A program made the position numbers and the translations under genes. Below the pieces are notes generated by a model that was not told the origin of the DNA, made no database searches, and worked only from the letters and a program-made list of their open reading frames with translations. Positions 40,526 to 52,775 of a stretch of 64,000 nt of DNA are shown one piece after another. Origin of the DNA: Stigmatella erecta (lineage in GTDB: Bacteria > Myxococcota > Myxococcia > Myxococcales > Myxococcaceae); NCBI RefSeq assembly GCF_900111745.1, contig NZ_FOIJ01000008.1, positions 310,001 to 374,000 of the forward strand, in the 5' to 3' direction. Each line of letters begins with the position of its first letter. Within the stretch, counting starts at the first letter, position 1.

Positions 40526-43500
40526 ATGCTCGACGGATCGAAAGAGGCGAAGGCCGCGACGCCGCAGCAGGTGGAGCGGGAGGTGGCCCAGGTGGCCGAG
40601 GGGCTGTATGCGCGGCTCCGCGAGGAACTGCTGGAGAACGCCCGCGGGACGCCGCTGTCCACGTACCGGGTTCAATTGCATCAAGGCTTCCGGTTCGAGG
40701 ATGCGCGCAAGGTGGTGCCGTACCTGGCCCGGCTGGGGGTGAGCGAGCTGTATGCCTCCCCGTACCTGAAGGCCACCCCGGGCAGCACCCACGGCTATGA
40801 CTGCGTGGACCACCAGCAGATCAACCCCGAGGTGGGCTCGCCGCAGGAGCACCAGGCGCTCTGCCAGACGCTGAAGGAGCACCGCCTGGGGCACGTGGTG
40901 GACGTGGTGCCCAACCACATGGGCATCGAGCGGCTCAACCCCCTGTGGTTCGACGTGCTGGAGAACGGCCCGTCCTCGCTGTACGCGAAGCACTTCGACA
41001 TCGACTGGGCCCCGGTCAAGGCCGAGCTGCGCGACAAGGTGCTCCTGCCCATCCTGGGAGACCAGTACGGCATCGTCCTGGAGCGGGGCGAGCTGAAGCT
41101 GACCTTCCGTGAGGGCGCCTTCTTCATCCAGTACTACGAGCACTTCCTGCCGCTGGCCCCGCGCCAGTATGGCTATGTGCTGAACCAGGAGCTGGAGGCG
41201 CTGTCGGCGAAGCTGGGGGCCACGAGCCCTCACCTCATCGAGCTCCAGTCCATCCTCACCGCCATCGAGCACCTGCCCTCGCGCACCGAGACGGAGCGCT
41301 CCAAGGTCATCGAGCGCAACCGCGAGAAGGAGGTCATCAAGCGGCGGCTCGCGGCGCTGGTGGAGGCGAGCCCCGAGGTGGCCGCCTTCGTGGAGGCCCG
41401 CGTGAGCGCCATCAACGGCACCCCCGGCAACCCCCGCTCCTTCGATCAGCTGGACACGCTGCTGTCCCACTGCTGCTACCGGCTGGCGCACTGGCGCGTG
41501 GCGGGCGAGGAGATCAACTACCGGCGCTTCTTCGACATCAACGGGCTGGCGGCCATCCGCGTGGAGGACCCGGACGTCTTCGACGAGGCCCATGCCCTCA
41601 TCTTCGACTGGCTGCGCGACGGCTGCGTCACGGGGCTGCGCATCGACCACCCGGACGGGCTGTTCGATCCGACGGCCTACTTCCTAAGGCTCCAGGAGCG
41701 CTTCTTCCTGGAGCGGGCGAAGAAGCACTTCCAGGCCGAGCACGGCACGCAGGATGCGAGCTGGGCCGCGGTGGAGCAGCGCCTGTCGCAGCGGTGGCAG
41801 GAGGAGGCGGGGCAGGATCCGGCCTCGCCGCTGCGCAAGGCGCTCTTCGTGTCGGTGGAGAAGATTCAAGGGGGCAAGGAGCGCATCCCCGAGGTGTGGG
41901 CCGTGCACGGCACCACCGGCTACCGCTTCGCCAACGCGGTGGGCGGCCTGTTCGTTCAGCCCGAGGCGGAGAAGCCGCTGACGGAGACGTACCACCGCTT
42001 CATCGGCGAGGCGCCCGACTTCGAGCAGCTCGTCTACCAGAAGAAGCAGTTCATCATGCGCACGGCCATGTCGAGCGAGATCAACATGCTCGCCCATGAG
42101 CTCAACCGCATCTCGGAGATCAACCGCCGCACCCGCGACTTCACGCTCAACAGCTTGCGACGGGCGCTCGTGGAGTTCATCGCGCTGTTCCCCGTGTACC
42201 GCACCTACGTGGACGGGTGGCGCCCCGAGCTGGATGCCCGGGACGTGCAGTACATCGAGTGGACCATCGCCCGGGTCAAGTCGGCCAACACCAACACCAA
42301 CGCCAGCATCTTCGACTTCCTGAGCGACATCCTCCTGCGCCGCTACCCGGAGCACCTCAACGAGGACGAGCGGGCGCAGATGCTGCGCTTCGCCATGAAG
42401 CTGCAGCAGGTGACGGGCCCCGTGATGGCCAAGGGCCTGGAGGACACCGCCTTCTACATCTACAACCGGCTCGTCTCGCTCAACGAGGTGGGCGGCGAGC
42501 CCGAGCACTTCGGCATCAGCACCGCCACCTTCCACCAGCGCAACCAGGAGCGCGCCGAGCACTGGCCCGCGAGCATGCTCACCACGAGCACGCACGACAC
42601 CAAGCGCAGCGAGGACGTGCGCGCCCGGCTCAACGTGCTCACCGAGCTGCCCGAGGTGTGGCGCCAGAAGGTCCAGCACTGGGCGCAGCTCAACGCCCGG
42701 CACGTCACCTTGCTGCCCTCGGGCCCCGCCCCCTCGCGCAACGACGAGTACCTGCTGTACCAGACCCTCGTGGGCGCCTGGCCCATGGGCGAGAGCGTCT
42801 CCGCCCAGGAGTTCGAGGCCTTCCACCTCCGGGTGCGCGACTACATGGCCAAGGCCCTGAAGGAGGCCAAGGTCCGCACCTCGTGGACCAACCCGGACGC
42901 CGACTACGACGCCGCGGTGGCCCGCTTCGTGGACGCTTGCTTCGATGCGAAGCAGTCCTCGGCCTTCCTGGACGACGTGCGTCAATTCAAGCGCCACATC
43001 GAGCGGGCAGGCCAGCTCAACGCCGTGGGGCAGCTGGTGCTCAAGCTGGGCTCTCCGGGCGTGGTGGACACCTACCAGGGGTGCGAGCTGTGGGACCTGT
43101 CCCTGGTGGATCCGGACAACCGCCGGCCGGTGGACTACGCCCTGCGTGCCCAGCTCTTGGAGACGCTGGACGCGCAGTCCGCGAAGGACCGCGCGGCGCT
43201 GTGCGCCCGCCTGGTGAGCGACATGGACGACGGGCACGTGAAGCTCTACGTGCTCACCGAGGGCCTGAGGCTGCGCCAGCGCCAGGCGAGCCTGTTCCGC
43301 TCGGGCGCGTACCGGGCGCTGGAGCTCTCTGGCCCCCGGGCCCAGGCGGCCGTGGCGTTCGCCCGGGAGCAGGGGGAGGCCACCGTGCTGGTGGTGGTGC
43401 CGCGCTTCACCCTGAATGCGATGGACAAGGCCGGCGGGCTTTCCAGCGCCTACGAAGGCACTTTCGTGGACCTTCCGGAGGCGTATGGAGGCATGATGTT

Positions 43501-43620
43501 CCGGGATGTGTTCACCGGACGACAGGTGCGGCCCGAGCGTGGAATCACCGGCGGCGTGGTGCTGCCCGTGGCGCCGTTGCTCGCGGGCTTCCCGGTGGTC
43601 CTGCTCGAGAGGAGTACTGG

Positions 43621-43624
<4 letters not shown>
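40526..43624 (+). CDS. treY: Malto-oligosyltrehalose synthase (TreY)
   Basis: The 1032-residue enzyme shows the GH13 subfamily of TreY: TYRVQLHQGF (N-terminal beta strand), LGVSELYASPYLKATPGSTHGYD, region I DVVPNHMG, region II GLRIDHPDGLFDP, and region IV TSTHDTKRSEDVR. The C-terminus contains LLKLGSPGVVDTYQGCEL-like residues. It converts the reducing-end glucose of maltodextrins to a trehalosyl unit. TreZ, which releases trehalose, is not in this window. The stop overlaps glgX by 4 bases, so both are coupled. The length is somewhat above average for the family. Confidence 0.95.
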
Positions 43625-45774
<2,150 letters not shown>

Positions 45775-45867
45775 CCAGCGGGCCGGGGACGCGTTAGGCA
45801 GGGGGACTGGAGAACGTCCGATGCATCTGGGTAGCGTTCACCCTTTCGCACCACTCGGGATCCGCAC

Positions 45868-46818
45868 GTGAACACGCAAGTCGCGCTCTGGGTAGGCTTC
45901 AACCTCTTCGTCGTCGCGATGCTGGCGATCGATCTGGGCCTCTTCCACCGCAAGGACCATGCGGTGTCGCCGAAGGAGGCAGGCATCTGGACGGCGGTCT
46001 GGATCAGCATCAGCCTGCTGTTCTGCGCGGGCATCTGGTACTTCTCGGGGCCCACCCCGGCGCTGCAGTGGTTCACCGCCTACGTCGTCGAGTACTCGCT
46101 GTCGGTCGACAACCTGTTCGTCTTCCTGATGGTGTTCAGCTACTTCCGGGTGGCGGCGGAGCACCAGCACCGGGTGCTGTTCTGGGGTATCGTCGGCGCG
46201 TTCATCATGCGCGCGGTGCTCATCATCGCCGGCGCGGCGCTGGTGTCGCGCTTCCACTGGATCATCTACGTCTTCGGCGCCTTCCTGGTCTTCACCGCGG
46301 TGAAGATGCTGGTGTCCAAGGACGAGGAGGTGGACCCGGAGCAGAAGTGGATCGTCAAGATGGCCCGCCGCACGCTGCCCGTGGCGCACCTGGGCGAGGG
46401 CAGCCGGTTCTTCGTGATGGAGCATGGGCGGCGCAAGGTGACGCCGCTGTTCGTGGTGCTGCTGGTGGTGGAGGCCACGGACCTGCTGTTCGCCCTGGAC
46501 TCCATCCCCGCGGTGCTGGGCATCAGCCAGGACGCGTTCATCATCTACACGTCCAACGTGTGCGCCATCCTCGGGCTGCGCTCGCTGTTCTTCGTGGTGG
46601 CCAGCCTCATGGACAAGTTCCACTTCCTCAAGGTGGGCCTGTCGGGAATCCTGGGCTTCGTGGGCGTGAAGATGTTGGTCACCTACTTCGACTTCCACGT
46701 CCCCATTGGCATCTCGCTGGGCGTGATTGCCGGCATCCTGGTGGCCAGCATCGTCGCCTCGCTCATCTGGCCGAAGGCGCCGGATCCGGGCCACGACCGC
46801 GAGAGCGCGAAGACTTAA
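45868..46818 (+). CDS. TerC/Alx-family integral membrane protein
   Basis: The 316-residue protein (GTG start) has nine or so hydrophobic helices and the TerC signatures EYSLSVDNLFVFLMVFSYF and VVEATDLLFALDSIPAVLGI, with conserved acidic residues in the membrane. Relatives (Alx/MeeF/TerC) export manganese or protect against tellurite. The upstream 93 bases contain no evident yybP-ykoY manganese riboswitch. ApaG follows after 12 bases. Confidence 0.92.
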   Translation: MNTQVALWVGFNLFVVAMLAIDLGLFHRKDHAVSPKEAGIWTAVWISISLLFCAGIWYFSGPTPALQWFTAYVVEYSLSVDNLFVFLMVFSYFRVAAEHQHRVLFWGIVGAFIMRAVLIIAGAALVSRFHWIIYVFGAFLVFTAVKMLVSKDEEVDPEQKWIVKMARRTLPVAHLGEGSRFFVMEHGRRKVTPLFVVLLVVEATDLLFALDSIPAVLGISQDAFIIYTSNVCAILGLRSLFFVVASLMDKFHFLKVGLSGILGFVGVKMLVTYFDFHVPIGISLGVIAGILVASIVASLIWPKAPDPGHDRESAKT

Positions 46819-46830
46819 AAGGTAAAACCC

Positions 46831-47214
46831 ATGTCCACGACGACCACGGAGGGCATCCGCATCACCGTGAAGCCCGCCTACTGGCCCGAGCGCAGCGCTC
46901 CGGAGTCCGGGCACTATGCGTTCATGTACACGGTGGAGATCGCCAATGTGGGCAACCTCCCCGCCCAGCTGCGCAGCCGCCACTGGATCATCACCGACGC
47001 CAACGGTCGCATCGAAGAGGTGAAGGGCGAGGGCGTGGTGGGCAAGCAGCCCCGCCTGGAGCCCGGCGAGCGCTTCGAGTACACGAGCTGGGCCATGCTG
47101 CGCACCTCCTTTGGCTCCATGCGCGGCAGCTATGCGCTGGTGCGCCCGAATGGCTTGCAGTTCGACGCCCAGATTGGCGAGTTCGCCCTGACGTTGCCCC
47201 ACGCGCTGCACTGA
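46831..47214 (+). CDS. apaG: ApaG domain protein
   Basis: The 127-residue protein fits ApaG end to end: GIRITVKPAYWPERS, YTVEIANVGNLPAQLRSRHWIITDANG, VVGKQPRLEPGERFEYTSW and the GSMRGSY segment. ApaG is a small immunoglobulin-like fold; in Salmonella corA-related work it was linked to Co2+/Mg2+ efflux, and in other hosts it binds pyrophosphates. Gene order (TerC-apaG-hemH) suggests one operon; hemH starts 5 bases after the stop. Confidence 0.93.
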   Translation: MSTTTTEGIRITVKPAYWPERSAPESGHYAFMYTVEIANVGNLPAQLRSRHWIITDANGRIEEVKGEGVVGKQPRLEPGERFEYTSWAMLRTSFGSMRGSYALVRPNGLQFDAQIGEFALTLPHALH

Positions 47215-47219
47215 GCCCC

Positions 47220-48314
47220 ATGCCCACCGTGAAGAGAGGGTTGTTGCTCGTCAACCTGGGCACGCCGGATGCGCCCGAGGCGGGGCCGGTGCGCCGCTAC
47301 CTGCGCGAGTTCCTGAGCGACCCCCGGGTGCTGGACATCCACCCCGTGGGCCGCTGGATGCTGCTCCACCTGGTCATCCTGCCGTTCCGGCCCGCCCGGA
47401 GCGCCGAGGCCTACCAGAAGGTGTGGACGAAGGAGGGCTCGCCCCTGCTCGTGCACGGCCGGGCGCTGGCCGCGGCCGTGGCCGGGCGCCTGGCGGGCGA
47501 GTACGAGGTGGAGCTGGCCATGCGCTATGGCAACCCCTCGCTCCCGGACGCGGTGCGGGCGCTCCGGGCCCGCGGGGTGTCCGAGTTCATCGTCCTGCCG
47601 CTCTATCCGCAGGAGGCCACGTCGAGCTCCAGCTCCACCCGCGCGCGCATCTACGAGGTGCTGGAGGAGGCCTGGGACGTGTCGCCGGTGAAGACGCTGC
47701 CAGCGTTTCACGATGACGCGGGCTTCCTGGATGCCTTCGCGGCGGTGGCGCGGCCCGTCATCGCCGAGGCGCGCGCGGACCATGTGCTGTTCAGCTACCA
47801 CGGGCTGCCCGAGCGCCACATGCGCAAGAGCGACCCCTCCGGGCAGCACTGTCTGGCCTCCGCCGGCTGCTGCGATGTGCTCACCGCGGTGAACCGCAAC
47901 TGCTACCGCGCCCAGTGCTTCGCCACCACGCGGGCCCTGGTGGAGCGGCTGGGCCTGCCGGCGGGCGGCTACACCACCTCGTTCCAGTCCCGGCTGGGCC
48001 GGACGCCGTGGGTGAAGCCCTACACGGACTTGGTGCTCCCGGAGCTGGCGCAGAAGGGTGTGAAGCGGCTGGCGGTGATGTGTCCGGCCTTCGTGGCCGA
48101 CTGCCTGGAGACGCTGGAGGAGATTGGCCTCCGGGCCCGGGAGCAGTTCCTGGGCTGCGGGGGCGAGTCCCTCACGCTCGTTCCGTCGCTGAACGCCCAC
48201 CCCGCGTGGGTGGACGCCGTGTGCAACCTGGTGCGGCGCGCGGATGGCACCGCGCCCGCCGCTACTTCAGCGCTTCGAGCTTCAGCCCTGCCGGGACCGC
48301 ATCCAGCGGGGTGA
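47220..48314 (+). CDS. hemH: Ferrochelatase with internal cysteine cluster
   Basis: The 364-residue enzyme has the ferrochelatase motifs LLLVNLGTPDAPE, MRYGNPSLPDAVRAL, LPLYPQEATSSSSSTRAR, FSYHGLPERHM and, at the end, CPAFVADCLETLEEI. It inserts Fe2+ into protoporphyrin IX. Cys211, 217, 218, 228 and 233 form an internal cluster; such clusters were shown to hold a 2Fe-2S centre in myxobacterial ferrochelatase. The 3' end overlaps the lipoprotein gene on the other strand by 53 bases. Confidence 0.95.
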   Translation: MPTVKRGLLLVNLGTPDAPEAGPVRRYLREFLSDPRVLDIHPVGRWMLLHLVILPFRPARSAEAYQKVWTKEGSPLLVHGRALAAAVAGRLAGEYEVELAMRYGNPSLPDAVRALRARGVSEFIVLPLYPQEATSSSSSTRARIYEVLEEAWDVSPVKTLPAFHDDAGFLDAFAAVARPVIAEARADHVLFSYHGLPERHMRKSDPSGQHCLASAGCCDVLTAVNRNCYRAQCFATTRALVERLGLPAGGYTTSFQSRLGRTPWVKPYTDLVLPELAQKGVKRLAVMCPAFVADCLETLEEIGLRAREQFLGCGGESLTLVPSLNAHPAWVDAVCNLVRRADGTAPAATSALRASALPGPHPAG

Positions 48315-49281
48315 GCCGCAGCGCGTACTTCCCCTCCGGCACCTGGGACGTGGCGCTGGTGGGGACCTTCGGGCTGTAGCCTTCCGTCTTCGCCGAGAGC
48401 GAGCCCTGCCAGGAGCGCCAGCGGCCCGCCTTCACCAGGAACTCCCCGCGCCCCGTCACCGTCACCGTGGTGCTCACGTCACGGGCGGTCCCGCTGGGCG
48501 TCTCCTCCTCGTGCTCGTGGTCATGGTTCTCTTCCGCCTTCTTCTTCGCGAGGGGGGACTTGCCGTGGCCGTGCGGGTGGACGCGGGAGGGGCCCTGCGG
48601 CGGGGTGAGCACGCCGTCGATGCTCTCGTGGAGATCGTACTCGAGCGTGGCCACCTGCTCGTCGCCCTCGGGGGTCAGGGCGGTGAGCTTCACGCTGTTG
48701 CGCAGGTGGGACTTCTTCGTGGCGAAGCCCGGTCCCAGCGGGGCCGTGTCCACGAGGTCCGCGCCCAGCGCCCACTTGTCCCCGGGGCCGACCCGGTCCC
48801 GGGGCAGCTCCATCATCAGGGCCGCCAGGGTGCGCGTGGTGCTGTCGAGGCCATCCAGCACGAAGCCCCGCTCGCTGACGGTTCCCAGGTCCGGTGTTCC
48901 ACCCTCGGGGATGACGCGCAGGCGGAGGTCTCCCGTCTCGGGCTGCTGGAGGACATAGACGATGTTCAGGGCCGTGGAGGAGGAAGGGCCCGGCTCCGGG
49001 GCGGTCTTGGCCCCCTTGCCCTTCTTCTTGGCGGGGGCCGGGGCGGACGCCGCGCCCTTCTCGGGCGTGCCCTCCAACTGCAAGGCGAGCGGGGAGTCCA
49101 CGGCGAGCTTCCAGCGCAGCAGCACCTTGCTGGGGTCCACGGGCTCGGGGGGCCGTTTCACCTCGGGCTGGGGCGCGGGCTCCTGGTACCCGGCGGGGCG
49201 GGGGAGGGGTTCCATCTCGCCGCGCGGCGAGTCCTTGCACGCGCAGAGGATGCTCAGAACGAGGAAGAGGCTGCGCTTCAC
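48262..49281 (-). CDS. Putative lipoprotein with His-rich segment, unknown function
   Basis: The GTG at 49281 follows AAGGAG at 11 bases and gives a 339-residue protein with a lipoprotein-like signal (SLFLVLSILCAC). Upstream in-frame residues are probably not translated. Residues 50-110 are Pro/Lys-rich, the middle is beta-rich, and a His/Asp/Glu-rich stretch (HGHGKSP to NHDHEHEEE) near 250-275 could bind metals. The 3' end overlaps hemH antisense. The family is not recognised. Confidence 0.65.
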   Translation of the reverse strand: MKRSLFLVLSILCACKDSPRGEMEPLPRPAGYQEPAPQPEVKRPPEPVDPSKVLLRWKLAVDSPLALQLEGTPEKGAASAPAPAKKKGKGAKTAPEPGPSSSTALNIVYVLQQPETGDLRLRVIPEGGTPDLGTVSERGFVLDGLDSTTRTLAALMMELPRDRVGPGDKWALGADLVDTAPLGPGFATKKSHLRNSVKLTALTPEGDEQVATLEYDLHESIDGVLTPPQGPSRVHPHGHGKSPLAKKKAEENHDHEHEEETPSGTARDVSTTVTVTGRGEFLVKAGRWRSWQGSLSAKTEGYSPKVPTSATSQVPEGKYALRLTPLDAVPAGLKLEALK

Positions 49282-49337
49282 GAAGGCACACTCCTTGGGA
49301 GAAGCGGAGAGCGGGATATCGGAGTGGGGGCGGTGCT

Positions 49338-50309
49338 TCAAGTGCCAGGGGTCCTCGGGGCGGCGGCCCGGGCCAGGCGATCCCTCACGGCGAGGCCCAG
49401 GCCCTGGGCGGGGGGAAGACAGGCCAGGAGCAGGTCCAGGCCCGCGAGGTCCGCCTCGCGCAGGCGCAGGTACAGGTCATGGGCCGCCCCCGCGGGGTCC
49501 TCGGGCAGCTCGAAGCGGGGCACGCCCGGCGGCAGCGCCAGGGTGGCGGGGCCGAGCACCCCCACCCGCACGCCCTGGCCGAGCAGGGCCTGGGCCCGGG
49601 CGCTGGCCTCCGGGGGCTCCACGAGCGTCACCCCCGCCCGGGGAGCGTAGTGCGAGGCGAGCGAGCCGGAGACGCGCACGGAGGAGGCGGTGCGGACTGG
49701 CACAGGGCGCCCGAGGACGCGCTCCAGCTCCTCGGCGGCGAGGCCCCCGGGCCGGAGGATGGCGGGCTCCCCGGCGCTGAGGTCCACGATGGTGGACTCC
49801 ACGCCCACCGTGCACGGGCCCCCATCGAGGAGGAGGTCCACGTCATCCCCCAGGTCCTCGCGCACGTGGCCCGCCGTGGTGGGGCTGACCCGGCCGAAGC
49901 GGTTGGCGCTGGGGGCCGCCAGGCCGCCTCCCAGGGCGGAGAGGACCGCGAGCGCCACGGGGTGCTGGGGCACGCGCAGGGCCACGGTGTCCTGGCCGCC
50001 CGTGACGGCGTCGGTGGCGCGCGCGGTGCGGCGCAGCACCAGCGTGAGCGGCCCCGGCCAGAAGGCGGCGGCCAGCGCCCAGGCCTCGGGGGGAATGGCC
50101 TGGGCCCAGTCCGGCAGGGCCTCGGCCTGGGGCAGGTGGACGATGAGGGGGTGGGTGGCGGGGCGGCCCTTGATGGCGAAGACGCGGCGCACGGCCAGCT
50201 CGTCCTCGGCGTTGGCGGCCAGGCCGTACACCGTCTCCGTGGGCAGGGCGATGACGCCCCCGTGCCTCAGGATTTCCACTGCGCGGTCAATGCGGTCCGG
50301 GTTAAGCAT
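49338..50309 (-). CDS. tsaC: Threonylcarbamoyl-AMP synthase (TsaC/Sua5 type with C-terminal Sua5 domain)
   Basis: The 323-residue protein has the YrdC/Sua5 signatures GGVIALPTETVYGLAANA, KGRPATHPLIVHL, SANRFGRVSPTTA and ESTIVDLS. The longer C-terminal Sua5 part is marked by GSLASHYAP. It makes the threonylcarbamoyl-AMP used for the t6A modification at tRNA position 37. At this length it belongs to the Sua5-type with an extra domain. ATG at 50309 matches the family start. Confidence 0.95.
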   Translation of the reverse strand: MLNPDRIDRAVEILRHGGVIALPTETVYGLAANAEDELAVRRVFAIKGRPATHPLIVHLPQAEALPDWAQAIPPEAWALAAAFWPGPLTLVLRRTARATDAVTGGQDTVALRVPQHPVALAVLSALGGGLAAPSANRFGRVSPTTAGHVREDLGDDVDLLLDGGPCTVGVESTIVDLSAGEPAILRPGGLAAEELERVLGRPVPVRTASSVRVSGSLASHYAPRAGVTLVEPPEASARAQALLGQGVRVGVLGPATLALPPGVPRFELPEDPAGAAHDLYLRLREADLAGLDLLLACLPPAQGLGLAVRDRLARAAAPRTPGT

Positions 50310-50341
50310 GCGCGGCCTGCACTGTTGCGCTGGGAGGGGTC

Positions 50342-51772
50342 ATGGGCAAGTCACGGGTGTTCGATGCGCGCAGTCAGATGCCGGTTTCCGCCCCGGAGCT
50401 GTTCGCCTGGCACACCCGGGAGGGGGCCTTCGAGCGGCTGACCCCCCCGTGGGAAACCATGGAAGTCCTGGAGCGCCGCGGGGAGGGGATTCGCGAGGGC
50501 GCCCAGGCGGTGATGCGGATGCGCCTGGGGCCGGTCCCCCGGAAGTGGGTCGCCCGTCACACGCGCTACGAGGAGGGCTTTCTCTTCCAGGACGAGCAGG
50601 TGTCGGGCCCCTTCGCGCGCTGGGTGCACACCCACCGGATGCTGCCCGAGTCGCACACGGCCTCGGTGATGGAGGACGCGGTGGAGTACGCCCTGCCCCT
50701 GGGGGCCCTGGGGCAGGGGGTGGGCGGAGGGTTCGCGCGCCGGACGCTGGAGCGGATGTTCTCGTACCGGCACACCCTGCTGCGCGCGGACCTTCAGAGG
50801 CATGCGGCCTTCGCGGAGGCGGGGCCCCTCACGGTGGCGGTGAGTGGCGCCTCGGGGCTGGTGGGGGCGGCGCTCGTGCCCTTTCTCACCACGGGCGGCC
50901 ACCGGGTGCGGCGGCTCGTCCGGGGGCGGGCGGAGGCGGCCCGGGGGGATGTGGCCTGGAACCCCTCGCGGGGAGAAATCGACACCGCCGCGCTGGAGGG
51001 CGTGGACGCGGTGGTGCACCTGGCCGGTGAGAACGTGGCGCAGCGCTGGACGCCCGCCGCCCAGGAGCGCATCCGCCGCAGCCGCACGGAGGGCACCCGG
51101 GTGCTGTGCGAGGCGCTGGCGCGGCTCCCGCGCAAGCCGCGCGTCCTGGTGTGCGCCTCGGCCATTGGCTTCTACGGGGACCGGGGGGAGGAGCGCCTCA
51201 CGGAGGCGAGCGGCTCGGGCGAGGGGTTCCTGGCCAGCGTCGTCCGGGACTGGGAGGCGGCGGCGGCCCCGGCGCGGGAGGCGGGCATCCGGGTGGTGCA
51301 CCTGCGCATCGGCGTGGTGCTGGACGCGCGCGGGGGGGCGCTGGCGAAGCTGGTGCCCGCCTTTCTCCTGGGCGGAGGCGGGCGCGTGGGCAGCGGCCAG
51401 CAGTGGTTGAGCTGGGTGTCGCTCGAGGATGTGCTGGGGCTGATGCACTTCGCCCTGATGACGCCCGGGCTGAGCGGCCCCGTCAACGCGGTGGCGCCCC
51501 AGGCCGTGCGTCAGGAGGCGTTCGCCCGGACCCTGGGCCGGGTGCTCTCGCGGCCCTCGGTGTTTCCCCTGCCCGCGGTGGCGGTTCGCACCCTGTTCGG
51601 CCAGATGGGCCAGGAGGCGCTGCTGGACGGCGCCCACGTGCTGCCCGAGGCCGCCCAGCGCCAGGGCTTTTCCTTCCTCCACCCGGAGCTGGAGGGGGCC
51701 CTTCGCTTCACGCTCGGGCGCACCACCACGGGGGCCCGGTTCGTGCACGGCCCCGCGTCCAAAGGGCCTTGA
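50342..51772 (+). CDS. TIGR01777 family protein: SRPBCC ligand-binding domain fused to SDR epimerase
   Basis: The 476-residue protein has an N-terminal START/SRPBCC domain (RSQMPVSAPELFAWHTREGAFERLTPPW) and an extended SDR domain beginning VAVSGASGLVGAALVPFL (TGxxGxxG-type). The catalytic-type segment SAIGFYGDRGEE follows. The C-terminus has GGGGRVGSGQQWLSWVSLEDV, typical for TIGR01777. The substrate is unknown; nucleotide binding is likely. It is divergent from tsaC with a 32-base gap and upstream of an ABC exporter. Confidence 0.88.
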   Translation: MGKSRVFDARSQMPVSAPELFAWHTREGAFERLTPPWETMEVLERRGEGIREGAQAVMRMRLGPVPRKWVARHTRYEEGFLFQDEQVSGPFARWVHTHRMLPESHTASVMEDAVEYALPLGALGQGVGGGFARRTLERMFSYRHTLLRADLQRHAAFAEAGPLTVAVSGASGLVGAALVPFLTTGGHRVRRLVRGRAEAARGDVAWNPSRGEIDTAALEGVDAVVHLAGENVAQRWTPAAQERIRRSRTEGTRVLCEALARLPRKPRVLVCASAIGFYGDRGEERLTEASGSGEGFLASVVRDWEAAAAPAREAGIRVVHLRIGVVLDARGGALAKLVPAFLLGGGGRVGSGQQWLSWVSLEDVLGLMHFALMTPGLSGPVNAVAPQAVRQEAFARTLGRVLSRPSVFPLPAVAVRTLFGQMGQEALLDGAHVLPEAAQRQGFSFLHPELEGALRFTLGRTTTGARFVHGPASKGP

Positions 51773-51833
51773 CAATCATGCCGGCTGCGCCATTTAGGAC
51801 GCGCGTTTTTCCGCACGGTACAGAGGGTCCCCG

Positions 51834-52775
51834 ATGATTCAGGTGGAAGGGCTCAGCAAGTACTACGGCGAGCATGCGGCGGTGCGAGACCTCTCCTTCT
51901 CCATCGGCAAGGGCGAGGTCATCGGCTTTCTGGGGCTCAATGGCGCCGGGAAGACGACGACGCTGAAGATCCTGGGGTGCGTGTTGCTGCCCACCTCGGG
52001 CCGGGTCGTCATCGACGGGTTCGACGTGGTGAAGGATCCCCACGCGGTCCGCCAGCGCATTGGCTTCCTGCCGGACACCCCGCCGCTGTACGACGAGATG
52101 ACGGTGGGCGAGTACCTGGCCTTCGTGGCCCAGCTGCGCGGGGTGGCGGCCAAGGACACGCCGGCCCACGTCGCCGAGGCGGAGGCGAAGACGGGCCTGC
52201 GCGAGGTGGACGGGGCGCTCATCTCCACGCTCAGCCACGGGTACCGGCAGCGCGTGGGGGTGGCGCAGGCGCTGGTGCACCGGCCCGCGTTCCTCATCCT
52301 GGATGAGCCCACCAGCGGGCTCGACCCGGCGCAGATTCGCGGCATGCGCGAGCTCATCCGGGGGCTCAAGGGCTCGCACACGGTGCTCGTGTCCAGCCAC
52401 ATCCTGCCGGAGATCAGCGAGACGTGTGACCGGCTGCTCATCGTCCACGGCGGACAGCTCGTGGCGCAGGGCGCGGAGGAGGAGCTGGCGCGCAAGCTGG
52501 GCGGTGGCTCCATCGAGGTGGAGGTGCGTGGGGACAAGGCCCGGGCGCTCGCGGCGCTCCAGGACGTGGGGCCGGTGAGCGTGACGCACGAGGAGGGGGG
52601 GGTGGTGGGGTTGCGCGTGGAGGCCTCGCCGGAGCTGCGGCCGAGGGTGGCGCAGGCACTGGTGGGCGCGGGGCTGGAGCTGCTGCGGCTGGACCGCGGC
52701 GCCGAGCGGCTGGAGTCCATCTTCCTGCGGCTGACGCAGAGCGGAGGGGCCCTGCCCCGGGAGGTGGCCTCGTGA
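51834..52775 (+). CDS. ABC transporter ATP-binding protein (GldA-type)
   Basis: The 313-residue ATPase has Walker A GLNGAGKTT, signature LSHGYRQRV in place of LSGGQ, Walker B FLILDEPTSGLDP, and the switch His in VSSHILPEI. The C-terminal 80 residues (EVEVRGDKARALAAL) form the accessory domain seen in drug and Gld-type exporters. The gene overlaps the permease gene by 4 bases. Partner genes identify the type as Gld-like. Confidence 0.93.
   Translation: MIQVEGLSKYYGEHAAVRDLSFSIGKGEVIGFLGLNGAGKTTTLKILGCVLLPTSGRVVIDGFDVVKDPHAVRQRIGFLPDTPPLYDEMTVGEYLAFVAQLRGVAAKDTPAHVAEAEAKTGLREVDGALISTLSHGYRQRVGVAQALVHRPAFLILDEPTSGLDPAQIRGMRELIRGLKGSHTVLVSSHILPEISETCDRLLIVHGGQLVAQGAEEELARKLGGGSIEVEVRGDKARALAALQDVGPVSVTHEEGGVVGLRVEASPELRPRVAQALVGAGLELLRLDRGAERLESIFLRLTQSGGALPREVAS

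Noticed and set aside
45775-45867. Possible manganese (yybP-ykoY) riboswitch before terC
   Set aside because: The 93-base gap lacks the conserved elements I know for this class and is too short for a full structure.
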